The position numbers and the translations under genes are program-made. From Anaerolineae bacterium (GTDB taxonomy: Bacteria > Chloroflexota > Anaerolineae > Anaerolineales > UBA11579), in the NCBI GenBank assembly GCA_004297445.1, contig SCUK01000012.1, forward strand, positions 1 to 64,000: a DNA stretch of 64,000 nucleotides. Reading direction: 5' to 3'. Numbering within the stretch: the first letter of the stretch is position 1; every line of letters starts with the position of its first letter. This document shows positions 25,089 through 34,587 of this stretch, piece by piece. The notes beneath the pieces are model-generated. The model was not told the origin of the DNA. It searched no databases and worked only from the letters and a program-made list of their open reading frames with translations.

Positions 25089-28000
25089 TTATGCCTCCTC
25101 CGAGGAGTCTTCTTTTTGTTCAGGCTTGTAGGCCGGCAGCACGAACGAGAATGTACTGCCCTGGCCGGGCATGCCGCTGCTTTCAACCCAGATGCGGCCG
25201 TTGTGCATTTCGATGAGTTCCTTCACGATGGCGAGACCCAGACCGGTGCCGCTGGTGGCCATCACCAGGTGATTCTCGCCGCGGTAGAAGCGGTCAAAAA
25301 TACGGTCTTGCTCATCCGGGAAAATACCGATACCGCTATCTTTCACATCCACCTGCACATTGCCGTTCACGGCTTTGAGCCCCACGATGATGCGGCCATC
25401 TTCCGGCGTGTAGCGATAGGCATTGTCGATGATGTTGCTGAATACTTGGCGGATGCGCTCGGCATCCCCATAGGCGTTGGGCAGGTTGGGCGGGCATTGA
25501 ATCTGGAACCCCATCGGGCGGTTTTCTTCCTGCGACTTGCGTTCAATGTACTCAACGACTTCCTCGGCGATTTCCTGCATATTGAGCGGCTGCATCGAGA
25601 GCGCCACCTTGCCGGCCTCAATACGGCTGACATCCAGCAGGTCGTTGACCAGGACGCTCAGCCGGTCGATATTGCTGCTGATGATTTCCATGAACTGGCG
25701 CTGCTGCTCATTGAGCTCGCCCGCGCCGCCCATCATCATGAATTCCACATAGCCTTTAATCGGCGTCAGCGGCGTACGCAGTTCATGGCTTACCGTGGCG
25801 ACGAATTCAGACTTCAGGCGGTCGACCTCAACCTGGTGGGTGATGTCCCGGAAGATGGACACGGTGCCCAGGAATTCACTTGCGGAATACACCGGCGCCA
25901 GATGCACCGAAACCACCCGGCCATCGTCCAGCGAAAGCCGTTCCGAGTACTGCTCGCCTTCGGCGCGCCCTGCGGGGGCCTCAGACCAGCCGCGGATGGC
26001 GGCCATCCAGGGCTGGGCGGCGGCGCCGAACAGTCCCAGGAAATTATCCAGTGAACGGCCCACGACCTCCTGCTGTTCGAGAAGCAGGATGGTCGCCGCG
26101 GCGTCGTTGAACAGCGTGATGGCGTTCTGGTGGTCCGTCACCAGGATACCGTCGGCCACGCCTTCCAGCATCGCGGTGGAACGGCTGGCCTCGATTTGCT
26201 GCGAGCGGAGCATCGTGCCGAGGTCGGCGGCCTGGTCACGAATCAGGCGGAACAACTCACCATTGTTAATCGAGACCGCAAACTGGTTGGCGGCCGCCTG
26301 CACCGCGTCAATCTGGTATTCGGTGAAGTGGTTGGGTTCCCGGTGGTAGAGCATCAGCGCGCCCAGTGCATCCGCGCCCACCGTCAGCGGCACAACGATG
26401 GCCGAACGGTGCACAGAAATATCTCCCCGGTCACCAATCCAGCGCTCGTCTGTGCTGAGGTCGGGAATCACCAGCGGGCTGCGATTTTGAATCACCCAGC
26501 CGGCCAAGCCTTCGCCCACCCGGTAGGAGGAAGGCCGGCCTCCGGTGGGTGCAGCCCCGGAAATGCCGATGCCGGCGCGGTACACCAGGTTCTCTTCGCC
26601 CGGCCGGACGATGATGATGCTGGATTGCTCGGCGTTTACCGCCTGGTTCAGCTCCTCCAGCGAGCGATTCAGCACGTGGTCCAGGTCCAGGCTGGCGGAA
26701 AGTTCCGCCGAAATGCGCAGCAGGGCTTGCATGAAATGATGCTCGCGTTCCAACTCATCCGTGCGGGCGCGCACGCGTTCTTCCAATTGTTCGTTCAACC
26801 GGCGTGATTCTTCAAACAGCCGGGCGTTCTCCAGCGTCAGGCCGGTCTGCTGGGTGAGTGAGGTAACCAGCGCTTCGTCTTCGGCGCTGAATGCGTTCTG
26901 GGTATTGAAATTGTCCAGCGTGATGAGGCCCATAGCTTTGTCGCCGGCGCGGATGGGGATAAGCATGCTGCTGACCGGCACACGCCCGCCGGTGGCTTCC
27001 CGGTAGATGAGCAGTTTTTCGGGGCTCAGGTTGTAATGCCGCGCGAAATCGACTTCGTGCACTCGTCGGGCGGCATTGGCGGCGAACACCTGGCCGGGCA
27101 GCGCCTCGTTGCGGCTGAAGGTCAGCCGTTTCACCAGGTCATTGTCGCTGTAACCGCTGGCCGCATGGATTACGAGCTCATTCGCCGACGAGTTCCACAG
27201 CGCCACCAGCCCGGCATGTGCGCTGGTCAGCGCCTTGCGGGCGCTTTCCACCAGTGTGGCAAGGATTTGCGATTCGCTGAGCGAGCCGAGCTGCTGGCTG
27301 AATTCAAGCAGCAGGTTCACTTCGCGCAGGCGGCGGCGCGTTTCGGTGAGCAGATTGATGTTCTGCAGGGCAATGGCGACCTGGCTGCCAATCAGGTCAA
27401 AGATTTGCTGGTCTTCCTCATTGAACGCCGGCATCGCCGTGTTGCTTACTGCCAGTACCGCCGCGTCCACATGCCCGTTGGAGGAAATCGGCAGGGTGAC
27501 GAACCCCTTGGCATTTAGGTTCTTGAGCAGCGGCGTGTTCTGCCACTCGGCATTCTGGTCCAGGTCAGAGACCAGGATCGGTTTGCCGTTCAGCAGCGTC
27601 TGGCGCAGCGGGTTGCGCTGGCCCAGCAACGCTTGCGGGTTGGCGGTCTCCGGAAGGTTACCCAGCCGTTGCAGAAGTCGCGGGCCGCTGCTGGCTGGCT
27701 CGACCACCAGCGCCGAATCCATTTCGAGGCGGGTGATAAGTTCCTGGCCCAGCGCCTGCAAAACAGCCTCGCGGTCCGGCTGGCGGTTCACGGTCTCGGC
27801 AATGTCCAGACCGATGCGGATGTTGCGCGCCCGGTCATACAGTTGCTGGATGGTTAGCGTCTGTTCCAGGTCCTTGTGCAGCAGGATACTCAGGTTGTCC
27901 TGTGCGTTGCGGCTGGAGCGTTCGGCGCGCCCAATCTGGCCTTCAATCTCATCCACCCGCTCTCGCAGGGAGCGCAGGCGCAGCGCGGATTCAATCACCA

Positions 28001-31000
28001 GCGCGGCTTCGGTGGCGAAGATTTCGAGGGTTTCGATGGTCAGGGTATCCGGGCGCAGGCCGTCGGGCGGCGCGTCCACGGCGATCACGCCCAGTGGGTG
28101 CTTGCTGGCATCCCGCAGCGGCACCAGCAGCAGGTCCCCCGGCATCCACGCATTGGCGCTGTTCTCCGGGATGGTGTAATTGGTGCCGGCATACGCGGGG
28201 ACCAGCGCCACCGTGCCCGCGGCTTCTGTATGTGGGATGAAGTACGAATCGCTGCGCCGCCGCTCCGCATGCAGCAGGCTTTCCAGCTCACTCCACGGAT
28301 GCAGGACCTGGCGCACCTGTTCCAGCGTTTCCAGCGGCAGCCCGGCGCCGCTGGCGGCGCGCAACACTTCGTGCTGGGGGTCAAACGCGTAGATAAGCAC
28401 CACGTTGAAGAGGTTGGCTTCCCGCACGCCGAATGCGATGATTTCCAACGCCTCTTCCAATGGCATTTCGAGATTTACCGCCCGGGTGGTCTCGAACAGG
28501 CGGTTGAAAGCGTCCACGCGGCGGTTGAGCACTTCGCCGCGTTCCACCTGGTGCTGGTAGCGTTGGGCGTTGCCGAGGGCGATGGCCGCCTGCACAGCCA
28601 GCGCCTGCGTGATTTCCAGCGCGACGGCATCGAAATGGTCCGGCTGGCGGGCATACAGGTGAATAAGTCCGGCGGTGGTTTCCTGGAATGCGATGGGCAC
28701 CAGCAGGGCGGAGCGAACCCCCGGCCGGCTGGGCGTTTCGCTGCCGCGCTCAAAATCGTCCACGATCAGCGGCTCGCCTTCAGCCAGCACGCGCTCTTCC
28801 AGCGGGGTCAGCGCTTCGTTTTCGGTCTCAATCTGCCCCAGGTTGAGCAGGATGCGTCGTTCCCCGTGCCCGTTGCTGCTCTCCAGGTCCAGCAGCACAA
28901 TCTTGCCGCCGCTGGCGCTGGTGGTGCGCATCGCTTCGTCATACACGCGCTGCACGAGGTGATGCAGATTCAACGTGGTATTCAACTCGCGGCTGATGCT
29001 GGAAAGCGCCGTCAGGTGTTCCACGCGGCGTTGCAGCGTCACGTCGGTCTGAGCATACAGCTGGGAACGCTCTATGGCGTTGGCCAGTTGGCTGCCGGCC
29101 GTGGAGAGTGATTGGGTGTCGTTCTGGTCAAAATCTCCGGAGCGGCGGCTGGCCACCAGTAATTCGCCCACGCCGCGGTCGCGGATGGTGAGCGGCACGA
29201 CCATCACCGAGCGCATCGCAGCAAACCGGCCCAGGATGGTCTTGTAGAAGGGCGGCAGGATTGCCGTGCGGGTGTCGGGGATGAGCAATGGCATGCCGGT
29301 GGCGGTCACGCTTTGCCGGAAGGCTTCGTCGTGTGTTGCTAGGCGTTCAATGTCATCAATCAGTTCCGGCGCCATTCCCACCAGCGAATCGCGGTGCAGG
29401 CGCAGTTCGCCGCGCGTCTCGTCGCGCAGGTAAATGGCGGCGTGGTCTGCGCCAAAGAACCGCGCCGTTTCCATCAATGAGAATTTGAGGATTTCATCCA
29501 GCGTGGCATCCGCGCCGGCCAGGCTGGCGATGCGGCGCAGGGTTTCGGCGCGCTGGGCACGCCGCCGGCTCTCGCGCATCAGCGCCGCGTTGTCCAGAAT
29601 CGGGGCCGCCTGCCCGGCCACAATCGTCAGCAGGCGCAAGTCGTCATCATTGAAGCGGCTGCCGTCGCGTTTGTTGGCGACCTGCAGGTAACCCAGGGCA
29701 CGACCGCTGGCCGCCAGAGGAATCAGCACCGTGCGTTCAATCGCGGCCGCCAGGGCGAGGTGGGCAATCCCCAGGTCGGTCAGCGCAGAATCTTCGGCGG
29801 CATTGTCGGTGAAGATGACATCACCGCTGTTCCACACTCGTTCGCCGGGCCCGCCCACCGGGACTTCGGCCCGATACAGTTCAACGAAATTGTCCGGCAG
29901 CCCCTGGAAGGGAATTTTGCCTTGCAGGAGGCGTTCGCCTTCGTGGTAGATGAGAAAGCCGATGATTTCTACGTCCAGCAATCGGCCGATGCTGGCAGTC
30001 AATCGTTCATACAATTGGTGTTCGTCGCGGATGGATGAACCGACCTTGGCCAAATCGGCCAGGCCGCTGATTTCCGCCACGCGTTGCCCTTCTTCATGAT
30101 GGATGATGGCGTTTTGCAGCGCGACCGCTGCCTGCCCGGAGAGCATGGTCAGTATCTCGAGGTCGCTTTCGGCGAAGGCGTTCAAGCCCTGGCTCGCCAG
30201 TTCCAGCGTGCCAATCTGCTGTCCGGCCACCACCAGCGGGATGCCGAGATAGGACTTGAAGGGGAATTCCTTGCGATCCAGCGCCGGGCGCACCAGAAGA
30301 TAGGAATCAATATCATTGACCAGCAACGGCCGTCGTTCGTTAATCAGGTAGCCGGAATACCCCTGGCTGACTTTGTAGCGGGTCGTACTTTTTTCAAGTT
30401 GCGATTCACCACCCAGCCCGGCAGTGTAGCGGTAGGGCGTCAGTTCCTCGGTATCCGGGTCCCACAGCGTGATCTCGGAGAAGTCGGACTGCACTAGGCG
30501 GTCTACGTTTTCAAGGATGGTTGTGATGGTGGTTTCGAGGTCCAACGAGGCGGACATCGCCTGGCTGATTTCTGCCAGGATGGTGAAGGTCTGGGCATTG
30601 GCCCCGCCGCCCTGGTTTTCCAGGGTCACCAGCTGTGGACGGCGCAGCGTGAGCAGGATGGCGCGCTCGCCCATGAATGGCAGGCTGTACGAAGTCCCCT
30701 CGACGAGGAACTTGCCCAGCGTGAAGCGGGATTGGCCGGCCGTGGCGCACAGACTCAGGAACGTTTCAGCCGGGCGCACGCTGCGTGCCATGGTTTCCAG
30801 GTTGGGGAGGTCTTCCGCGCCCAGGTTGAACCACTCGCGGGCGCGGGCGTTTAGGAAACGTGCCCGCCCCCCGGACTCAATGAGGATGATGGCATCTTCA
30901 CTTGGGGCCACATCCAGCGGGAAGGCCAGCACCGGCGCGGCCGCTGTGTCGCGGCGCAGGCGCGGCACGCTGCGCAACAGCAGCGGGGCCAGGCCCAGAA

Positions 31001-31058
31001 AGGCCAGCCCCACCAGCACGAGCGTGATCCCCAGCGGGGTCATTCCCAGGTCAAACAT
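25089..31058 (-). CDS. Giant multi-GAF PAS sensor histidine kinase
   Basis: A 1989-residue kinase, exceptional for its input array. Order: one N-terminal membrane helix (8-30), a PAS-like segment (45-140), eight GAF-like segments (near 165-317, 340-490, 510-665, 685-830, 855-1025, 1090-1235, 1255-1415, 1445-1600) joined by helical linkers, and a PAS domain (1625-1740, LEGVADGILVTDHQN). HisKA has His1758 in ATVSHELRTPLTP; the HATPase has NIIDNAYRY, DSGIGIF and GTGLGLAIV. It should integrate many small-molecule or redox inputs into one phosphotransfer output. It sits between two response regulators, 18 bp after REC-GGDEF and one base before the CheY-like one. Ligands cannot be read from the sequence. 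Confidence 0.92.
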   Translation of the reverse strand: MFDLGMTPLGITLVLVGLAFLGLAPLLLRSVPRLRRDTAAAPVLAFPLDVAPSEDAIILIESGGRARFLNARAREWFNLGAEDLPNLETMARSVRPAETFLSLCATAGQSRFTLGKFLVEGTSYSLPFMGERAILLTLRRPQLVTLENQGGGANAQTFTILAEISQAMSASLDLETTITTILENVDRLVQSDFSEITLWDPDTEELTPYRYTAGLGGESQLEKSTTRYKVSQGYSGYLINERRPLLVNDIDSYLLVRPALDRKEFPFKSYLGIPLVVAGQQIGTLELASQGLNAFAESDLEILTMLSGQAAVALQNAIIHHEEGQRVAEISGLADLAKVGSSIRDEHQLYERLTASIGRLLDVEIIGFLIYHEGERLLQGKIPFQGLPDNFVELYRAEVPVGGPGERVWNSGDVIFTDNAAEDSALTDLGIAHLALAAAIERTVLIPLAASGRALGYLQVANKRDGSRFNDDDLRLLTIVAGQAAPILDNAALMRESRRRAQRAETLRRIASLAGADATLDEILKFSLMETARFFGADHAAIYLRDETRGELRLHRDSLVGMAPELIDDIERLATHDEAFRQSVTATGMPLLIPDTRTAILPPFYKTILGRFAAMRSVMVVPLTIRDRGVGELLVASRRSGDFDQNDTQSLSTAGSQLANAIERSQLYAQTDVTLQRRVEHLTALSSISRELNTTLNLHHLVQRVYDEAMRTTSASGGKIVLLDLESSNGHGERRILLNLGQIETENEALTPLEERVLAEGEPLIVDDFERGSETPSRPGVRSALLVPIAFQETTAGLIHLYARQPDHFDAVALEITQALAVQAAIALGNAQRYQHQVERGEVLNRRVDAFNRLFETTRAVNLEMPLEEALEIIAFGVREANLFNVVLIYAFDPQHEVLRAASGAGLPLETLEQVRQVLHPWSELESLLHAERRRSDSYFIPHTEAAGTVALVPAYAGTNYTIPENSANAWMPGDLLLVPLRDASKHPLGVIAVDAPPDGLRPDTLTIETLEIFATEAALVIESALRLRSLRERVDEIEGQIGRAERSSRNAQDNLSILLHKDLEQTLTIQQLYDRARNIRIGLDIAETVNRQPDREAVLQALGQELITRLEMDSALVVEPASSGPRLLQRLGNLPETANPQALLGQRNPLRQTLLNGKPILVSDLDQNAEWQNTPLLKNLNAKGFVTLPISSNGHVDAAVLAVSNTAMPAFNEEDQQIFDLIGSQVAIALQNINLLTETRRRLREVNLLLEFSQQLGSLSESQILATLVESARKALTSAHAGLVALWNSSANELVIHAASGYSDNDLVKRLTFSRNEALPGQVFAANAARRVHEVDFARHYNLSPEKLLIYREATGGRVPVSSMLIPIRAGDKAMGLITLDNFNTQNAFSAEDEALVTSLTQQTGLTLENARLFEESRRLNEQLEERVRARTDELEREHHFMQALLRISAELSASLDLDHVLNRSLEELNQAVNAEQSSIIIVRPGEENLVYRAGIGISGAAPTGGRPSSYRVGEGLAGWVIQNRSPLVIPDLSTDERWIGDRGDISVHRSAIVVPLTVGADALGALMLYHREPNHFTEYQIDAVQAAANQFAVSINNGELFRLIRDQAADLGTMLRSQQIEASRSTAMLEGVADGILVTDHQNAITLFNDAAATILLLEQQEVVGRSLDNFLGLFGAAAQPWMAAIRGWSEAPAGRAEGEQYSERLSLDDGRVVSVHLAPVYSASEFLGTVSIFRDITHQVEVDRLKSEFVATVSHELRTPLTPIKGYVEFMMMGGAGELNEQQRQFMEIISSNIDRLSVLVNDLLDVSRIEAGKVALSMQPLNMQEIAEEVVEYIERKSQEENRPMGFQIQCPPNLPNAYGDAERIRQVFSNIIDNAYRYTPEDGRIIVGLKAVNGNVQVDVKDSGIGIFPDEQDRIFDRFYRGENHLVMATSGTGLGLAIVKELIEMHNGRIWVESSGMPGQGSTFSFVLPAYKPEQKEDSSEEA

Positions 31059-31076
31059 GGGTGTCCGTCAGAGTCC

Positions 31077-31970
31077 TCAGGCGGCAGAGTCTTTGCGGCG
31101 TGATTCGGCGGCGAGTTCAGTGATCTCGCGGATGTCGGAGATTTGCTGCTTGCCGGCTTCCACCAGGCCCACGGAAATGTTCATCAGTGGGGTTTGCTGC
31201 TTCTGGCCGCCGTCGTTGGTGGTTTCGATATAGCCTTGTTCGCGGTCCATGAAGTTGTAGTGGCTGAGGACCTGTTCCGCGAAGCGCTTCTTCACCGCGG
31301 TGTGTACTTTGGCCCCGGCATCTTCTGAACAGATGATGATGAAATTGTTGCCGCCCGGGTGGCCGATGAAATCATCCGGACTGCCGAATTCGTCCATCAC
31401 TTCACCCAGCAGCATGGTGGTGAAGCGCAGGACATCATCGGCGGCAACGAAGCCATAGATTTCCTTGAAAGCTTCAAAATAGTTCAGGCGCAGATCGAGG
31501 TAGGCCCATGACTCGCGACGGATGATCTGGCGTAACTGCTCTTCTATCAGGCGGCCGGAGGGCAGGCCGGAACGCGGGTCGGTGAGGCTCTCGCGTTCCG
31601 CACGGGCAATGGCATTGACCACCCGCAGTTTCAACTCCTCGATATCGAATGGCTTGGTGATGTAGTCGTCTGCACCCAGTTCCAGCCCCTGCAACTTGTC
31701 GCTGCGTTCATCCCGCTGGGTGAGGAATATCACCGGGATATGGCTGGTCCGGGTATTGGTTCGCAGCCGGCGGCAAACTTCATAGCCGTCGATGTCCGGC
31801 AACATGATGTCCAGGACGATGAGGTGGGGCAGGCCCTGACGGGTCTTCTCCAACGCCACTTCGCCACGCGGCGCCACATCGACATCGAAACCTTGCCCGC
31901 TGAAATAGATGCGGAGCATGTTCGAGATATCGAAATCATCCTCGACGATCAGTATTCTGGCTTTTCCCAT
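31077..31970 (-). CDS. Response regulator with degenerate GGDEF domain
   Basis: 297 residues behind a clear GGAGG ribosome binding site. The receiver (1-120) has EDD, Asp54 in LIVLDIMLPD, TQ in FLTQRD and Lys in YITKPFDIEEL. The C-terminal half follows the diguanylate cyclase pattern (LTDPRSGLPSGRLIEEQL, then YGFVAADDVLRF), but the active-site signature is GGNNF (206-210) instead of GGDEF and the metal-binding DxDxFK segment is altered to DLRLNYFEAF. It probably makes no c-di-GMP; it may bind nucleotide or act as a phosphorylation-dependent adaptor. It lies just upstream of the giant kinase gene, so the kinase has two candidate receivers. Confidence 0.87.
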   Translation of the reverse strand: MGKARILIVEDDFDISNMLRIYFSGQGFDVDVAPRGEVALEKTRQGLPHLIVLDIMLPDIDGYEVCRRLRTNTRTSHIPVIFLTQRDERSDKLQGLELGADDYITKPFDIEELKLRVVNAIARAERESLTDPRSGLPSGRLIEEQLRQIIRRESWAYLDLRLNYFEAFKEIYGFVAADDVLRFTTMLLGEVMDEFGSPDDFIGHPGGNNFIIICSEDAGAKVHTAVKKRFAEQVLSHYNFMDREQGYIETTNDGGQKQQTPLMNISVGLVEAGKQQISDIREITELAAESRRKDSAA

Positions 31971-31990
31971 AAGACCTCCAGAAGCATGAA

Positions 31991-33082
31991 TTAAACGTTG
32001 CGACGCGCACGACGAGCCCGTTCTCGCACGCGTTCGATTTGCTCAATTGTGACGGCCTGCTCAAAGGAACGGAACCCACTGAGGCGGAAGCCGTGTTTCT
32101 CTGCTATTGTATCAATTTCCTGTACCCGTTCGCGGGCAATTTGCTTGCCCAGTGTGTAGTCCTCAAAACGGCCTTCCAGGGCCAGAGCAATCGTTTCGGC
32201 CATGCAGGCGTAGGCTTTCCCGGCCGGGAAGCCGAAATCGAAGTTGAAATTCACATCCCCGGGCACATCCACCATGCCGCCGTCAATCACCAATACATCG
32301 TCGCGGGCGGCCGCCACCCGCGCCGCCACATCCCGTGGGCGGGCCACATCGCATACCACGCTGCCCGGGAGCAGATGCTCCGGTTGGATGATGGCGTGGA
32401 CATCACTGGTAACGGTGAGTATCAGGGGCGTGTGCTGCAGGGCGCCCAGGTCGGTGCTGGTGTGCAGTTGGGCTGTGCTTCCTGCGGCTCGTATTCGCTG
32501 GCACAGGGCATCCAGCGCCTCCTGTCGGCGGCCTATCAGGGTCAGTTCGGCCACCTTGTCCGCCAGCAGTTCCGCGCACACCTGCCCGATGGCTCCGCTG
32601 GCCCCCACCACCGCCGCGGCAGACTGCGCCATGGGGATTTCCATCACGCGGGCAGCTTCTTCCACAGCCCTCACCGCCACAGCCACTGTGTAGGCGTCGC
32701 CGGTGGTTACGGGCACGTCCAGGGCTTTGGCGACTGTCACGCCCGCATCGCCAACGACCGAGGTGTAGGCGCCCAACCCTAGGATGTTCGCGCCCAGCCG
32801 CTCCGCCAGCCGGCCCGTCTGGATGATTTTTTTGTAGACGGTGGGCTCGGCCAGTTCCAGCATCCGGCGCGGGGTGAACGGGCAGGCGATGAGCCAGCCG
32901 GTTACCTGCTTGCCGGTGGCGGCAGAGGTAATGCCCTGGATTTCAGAGAGGTAGACGGGTGGAAAGAAGGTGGAGAAGAAATCGATCTGGCGCTCGCTCA
33001 GCGCCCGCCCCAAAAAAGGAAATTTTCGGCTGACATCCCGCTTCGCATCAATGGGATGGATGATGAATGCAAAGGTGTCCAA
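31991..33082 (-). CDS. Acyl-ACP reductase-like NAD(P)-binding protein
   Basis: The 363 residues resemble the cyanobacterial long-chain acyl-ACP reductase (AAR), which makes fatty aldehydes. Similar landmarks are the N-terminal FAFIIHP and KRDVSRKFPFLGRALS, a central ILGLGAYTSVVGD and PVTTGDAYTVAVAVRAVEEAA, the nucleotide loop VVGASGAIGQVCAELL near 160, and the cysteine in AYACMAETIALALEGR near 292, which aligns with the catalytic cysteine that forms the acyl thioester in AAR. No aldehyde-deformylating oxygenase is nearby, so the aldehyde may go to alcohol, wax, ether lipid or signalling use; this is inference. It begins 4 bp after the beta-helix gene and 20 bp before REC-GGDEF. The C-terminus is Arg-rich (RERARRARRN). 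Shikimate-dehydrogenase-type annotation is the usual automatic label. Confidence 0.75.
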   Translation of the reverse strand: MDTFAFIIHPIDAKRDVSRKFPFLGRALSERQIDFFSTFFPPVYLSEIQGITSAATGKQVTGWLIACPFTPRRMLELAEPTVYKKIIQTGRLAERLGANILGLGAYTSVVGDAGVTVAKALDVPVTTGDAYTVAVAVRAVEEAARVMEIPMAQSAAAVVGASGAIGQVCAELLADKVAELTLIGRRQEALDALCQRIRAAGSTAQLHTSTDLGALQHTPLILTVTSDVHAIIQPEHLLPGSVVCDVARPRDVAARVAAARDDVLVIDGGMVDVPGDVNFNFDFGFPAGKAYACMAETIALALEGRFEDYTLGKQIARERVQEIDTIAEKHGFRLSGFRSFEQAVTIEQIERVRERARRARRNV

Positions 33083-33085
33083 ACG

Positions 33086-34396
33086 CTACCAGGTTTCCGT
33101 GGTGACCTTTTTCTCGCGTTCCGGGTCGTACAGCCGTTTGTGCAGTTGGGCCGCCTTCAACTGGTGGTGGTCGCTTTGTTCAAATGGCACATTGTGGTCA
33201 ATCACTCGCCGCTTGTCACCGGAGACGATGACGACATCCGACTCGATGACCCGCGCCGGGGAGACCACCACGCCAGCGCCGATGCGGCAATTGTGCCCCA
33301 CGCAACCGCCCAGCACGGCGCGGTTGGCGTCGCTTAATTTGCCTGCGCCATCCAGCGCGCGGATGGGGGCGGGCAGCAGGTTGTAATCCGTCCAGGTGGA
33401 GCCGGCGCCGATGAAGGTGTTGCGGCCCACCACGCACATCTGCAGGCACGTGTTCTGCGCCACCATGCTGTTGTCCATCAGGGTGGTCATGAACAGGGAG
33501 GCGCGGAAGGGAAGGAACGTGCCGTCGCCCACCACCGAGAGCATAAGCTGGCAGCCCTGCGAGACGTTCACATTGTCACCGATGATGCAGTTTTCAATCA
33601 CCGCCCCGGCGCCGATGGTGACGTTATCGCCAATGGTTGTGGGGCCGTGGATGATGGCAGTAGGGTCAATCGAGGCGTTGCGCCCGACCTTGACCAGTTC
33701 GCGGCTCTCCAGGATTTGCTTGCCTTCGTACAGCGCCCCGGCCAGGATTTTGAGCTTAAAGACCAGGTCCTGATTCAGGCGGTCTTCAAAACGCGCCCCG
33801 CGCGCGAACAGCCCGAACACGATGTCCACGATGAAGATATGCACCCAGGAATCAATAGCGATCAGGGCGCGTAGCGGAACCTGGAAGGTCAGGTCGCCGG
33901 ACTGGGAGGCCATATAGGTCGGCACATGGTAGTAGCCAACCTCGCGGGCCTGCAGGTCAATGAGCACCGGCTCCACCTGGGCTTCCGGCACCGGCCCATC
34001 CGGGAAGTACCAGAAATCCGCCAGATACAGCCCGCCGGCAGGGGTATAGGAGGTGGCAAGCGGGAGGGCGTGCTCGCGAAAGGAAGGGTCAGCCGGGGAA
34101 AAGGCGGCCCGACAGGCCTTGCCGCGCTTGCGCGCTTCGGTCATAAAAGCATTGACGAAAAACTCGTCGAAATACAGGTTGTCAGCGTAGACGATGCAGG
34201 CGCGTTCGTTCTGAAACTTGAAGAAATCCGAATTCAGTACTTCTTCCAGGCTGTTGGCTTCCAGTTCGGTCTGGGCATAGGGGGCCAGCACGTCCCGCTG
34301 GTGCAGCCAGAGCAGTTTGTTCTGGATGCGCAGGTCGCGGGCGTGGTCGTTGAACGGGTAGATGTATCGCGGGTCTTTGATGGCAACTTTGATCAT
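33086..34396 (-). CDS. Left-handed beta-helix (hexapeptide repeat) protein with NTase-like N-terminus
   Basis: A 436-residue protein. From about residue 240 to 420 it has hexapeptide repeats typical of a left-handed beta-helix (NASIDPTAIIHGPTTIGDNV, VIENCIIGDNVNVSQG, NTFIGAGSTW, NCRIGAGVVVSPA), as in GlmU C-domains and acyl- or acetyltransferases. The N-terminal 230 residues (ERACIVYADNLYFDEFF, then CRAAFSPADPSF) are weakly reminiscent of a nucleotidyltransferase but lack a clear catalytic loop. It is followed at 4 bp by the acyl-ACP reductase-like gene, so the two probably work together, perhaps acyl transfer and reduction on one scaffold. Start ATG 34396; a TATAAT lies about 130 bp upstream. 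Confidence 0.75.
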   Translation of the reverse strand: MIKVAIKDPRYIYPFNDHARDLRIQNKLLWLHQRDVLAPYAQTELEANSLEEVLNSDFFKFQNERACIVYADNLYFDEFFVNAFMTEARKRGKACRAAFSPADPSFREHALPLATSYTPAGGLYLADFWYFPDGPVPEAQVEPVLIDLQAREVGYYHVPTYMASQSGDLTFQVPLRALIAIDSWVHIFIVDIVFGLFARGARFEDRLNQDLVFKLKILAGALYEGKQILESRELVKVGRNASIDPTAIIHGPTTIGDNVTIGAGAVIENCIIGDNVNVSQGCQLMLSVVGDGTFLPFRASLFMTTLMDNSMVAQNTCLQMCVVGRNTFIGAGSTWTDYNLLPAPIRALDGAGKLSDANRAVLGGCVGHNCRIGAGVVVSPARVIESDVVIVSGDKRRVIDHNVPFEQSDHHQLKAAQLHKRLYDPEREKKVTTETW

Positions 34397-34528
34397 GGTG
34401 TGCTCGTCTGACCGGTTTGATTCAATTCGAGTATATCGCGGGGGTGCGCGGCCAGTATGTCAATTTCAGGAAAGATATGTGTTCACCGGCAAAACAGCCG
34501 CCGGCAGGATTGGGCCAAATTCTGCGGG

Positions 34529-34557
34529 ATTATAACGCCCGGTAGGAAGGGTTGCAG
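34529..34557 (-). promoter_or_regulatory. Probable promoter of the beta-helix/reductase/kinase transcript
   Basis: Minus-strand TATAAT (34534-34529) with CTGCAA 17 bases upstream (34557-34552). The -10 is perfect and the -35 poor. It lies in the only large gap (191 bp) inside the minus-strand cluster. Confidence 0.5.
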
Positions 34558-34587
34558 GATTTGGGCCGTTGTGCTGGAGGGGGCGGT

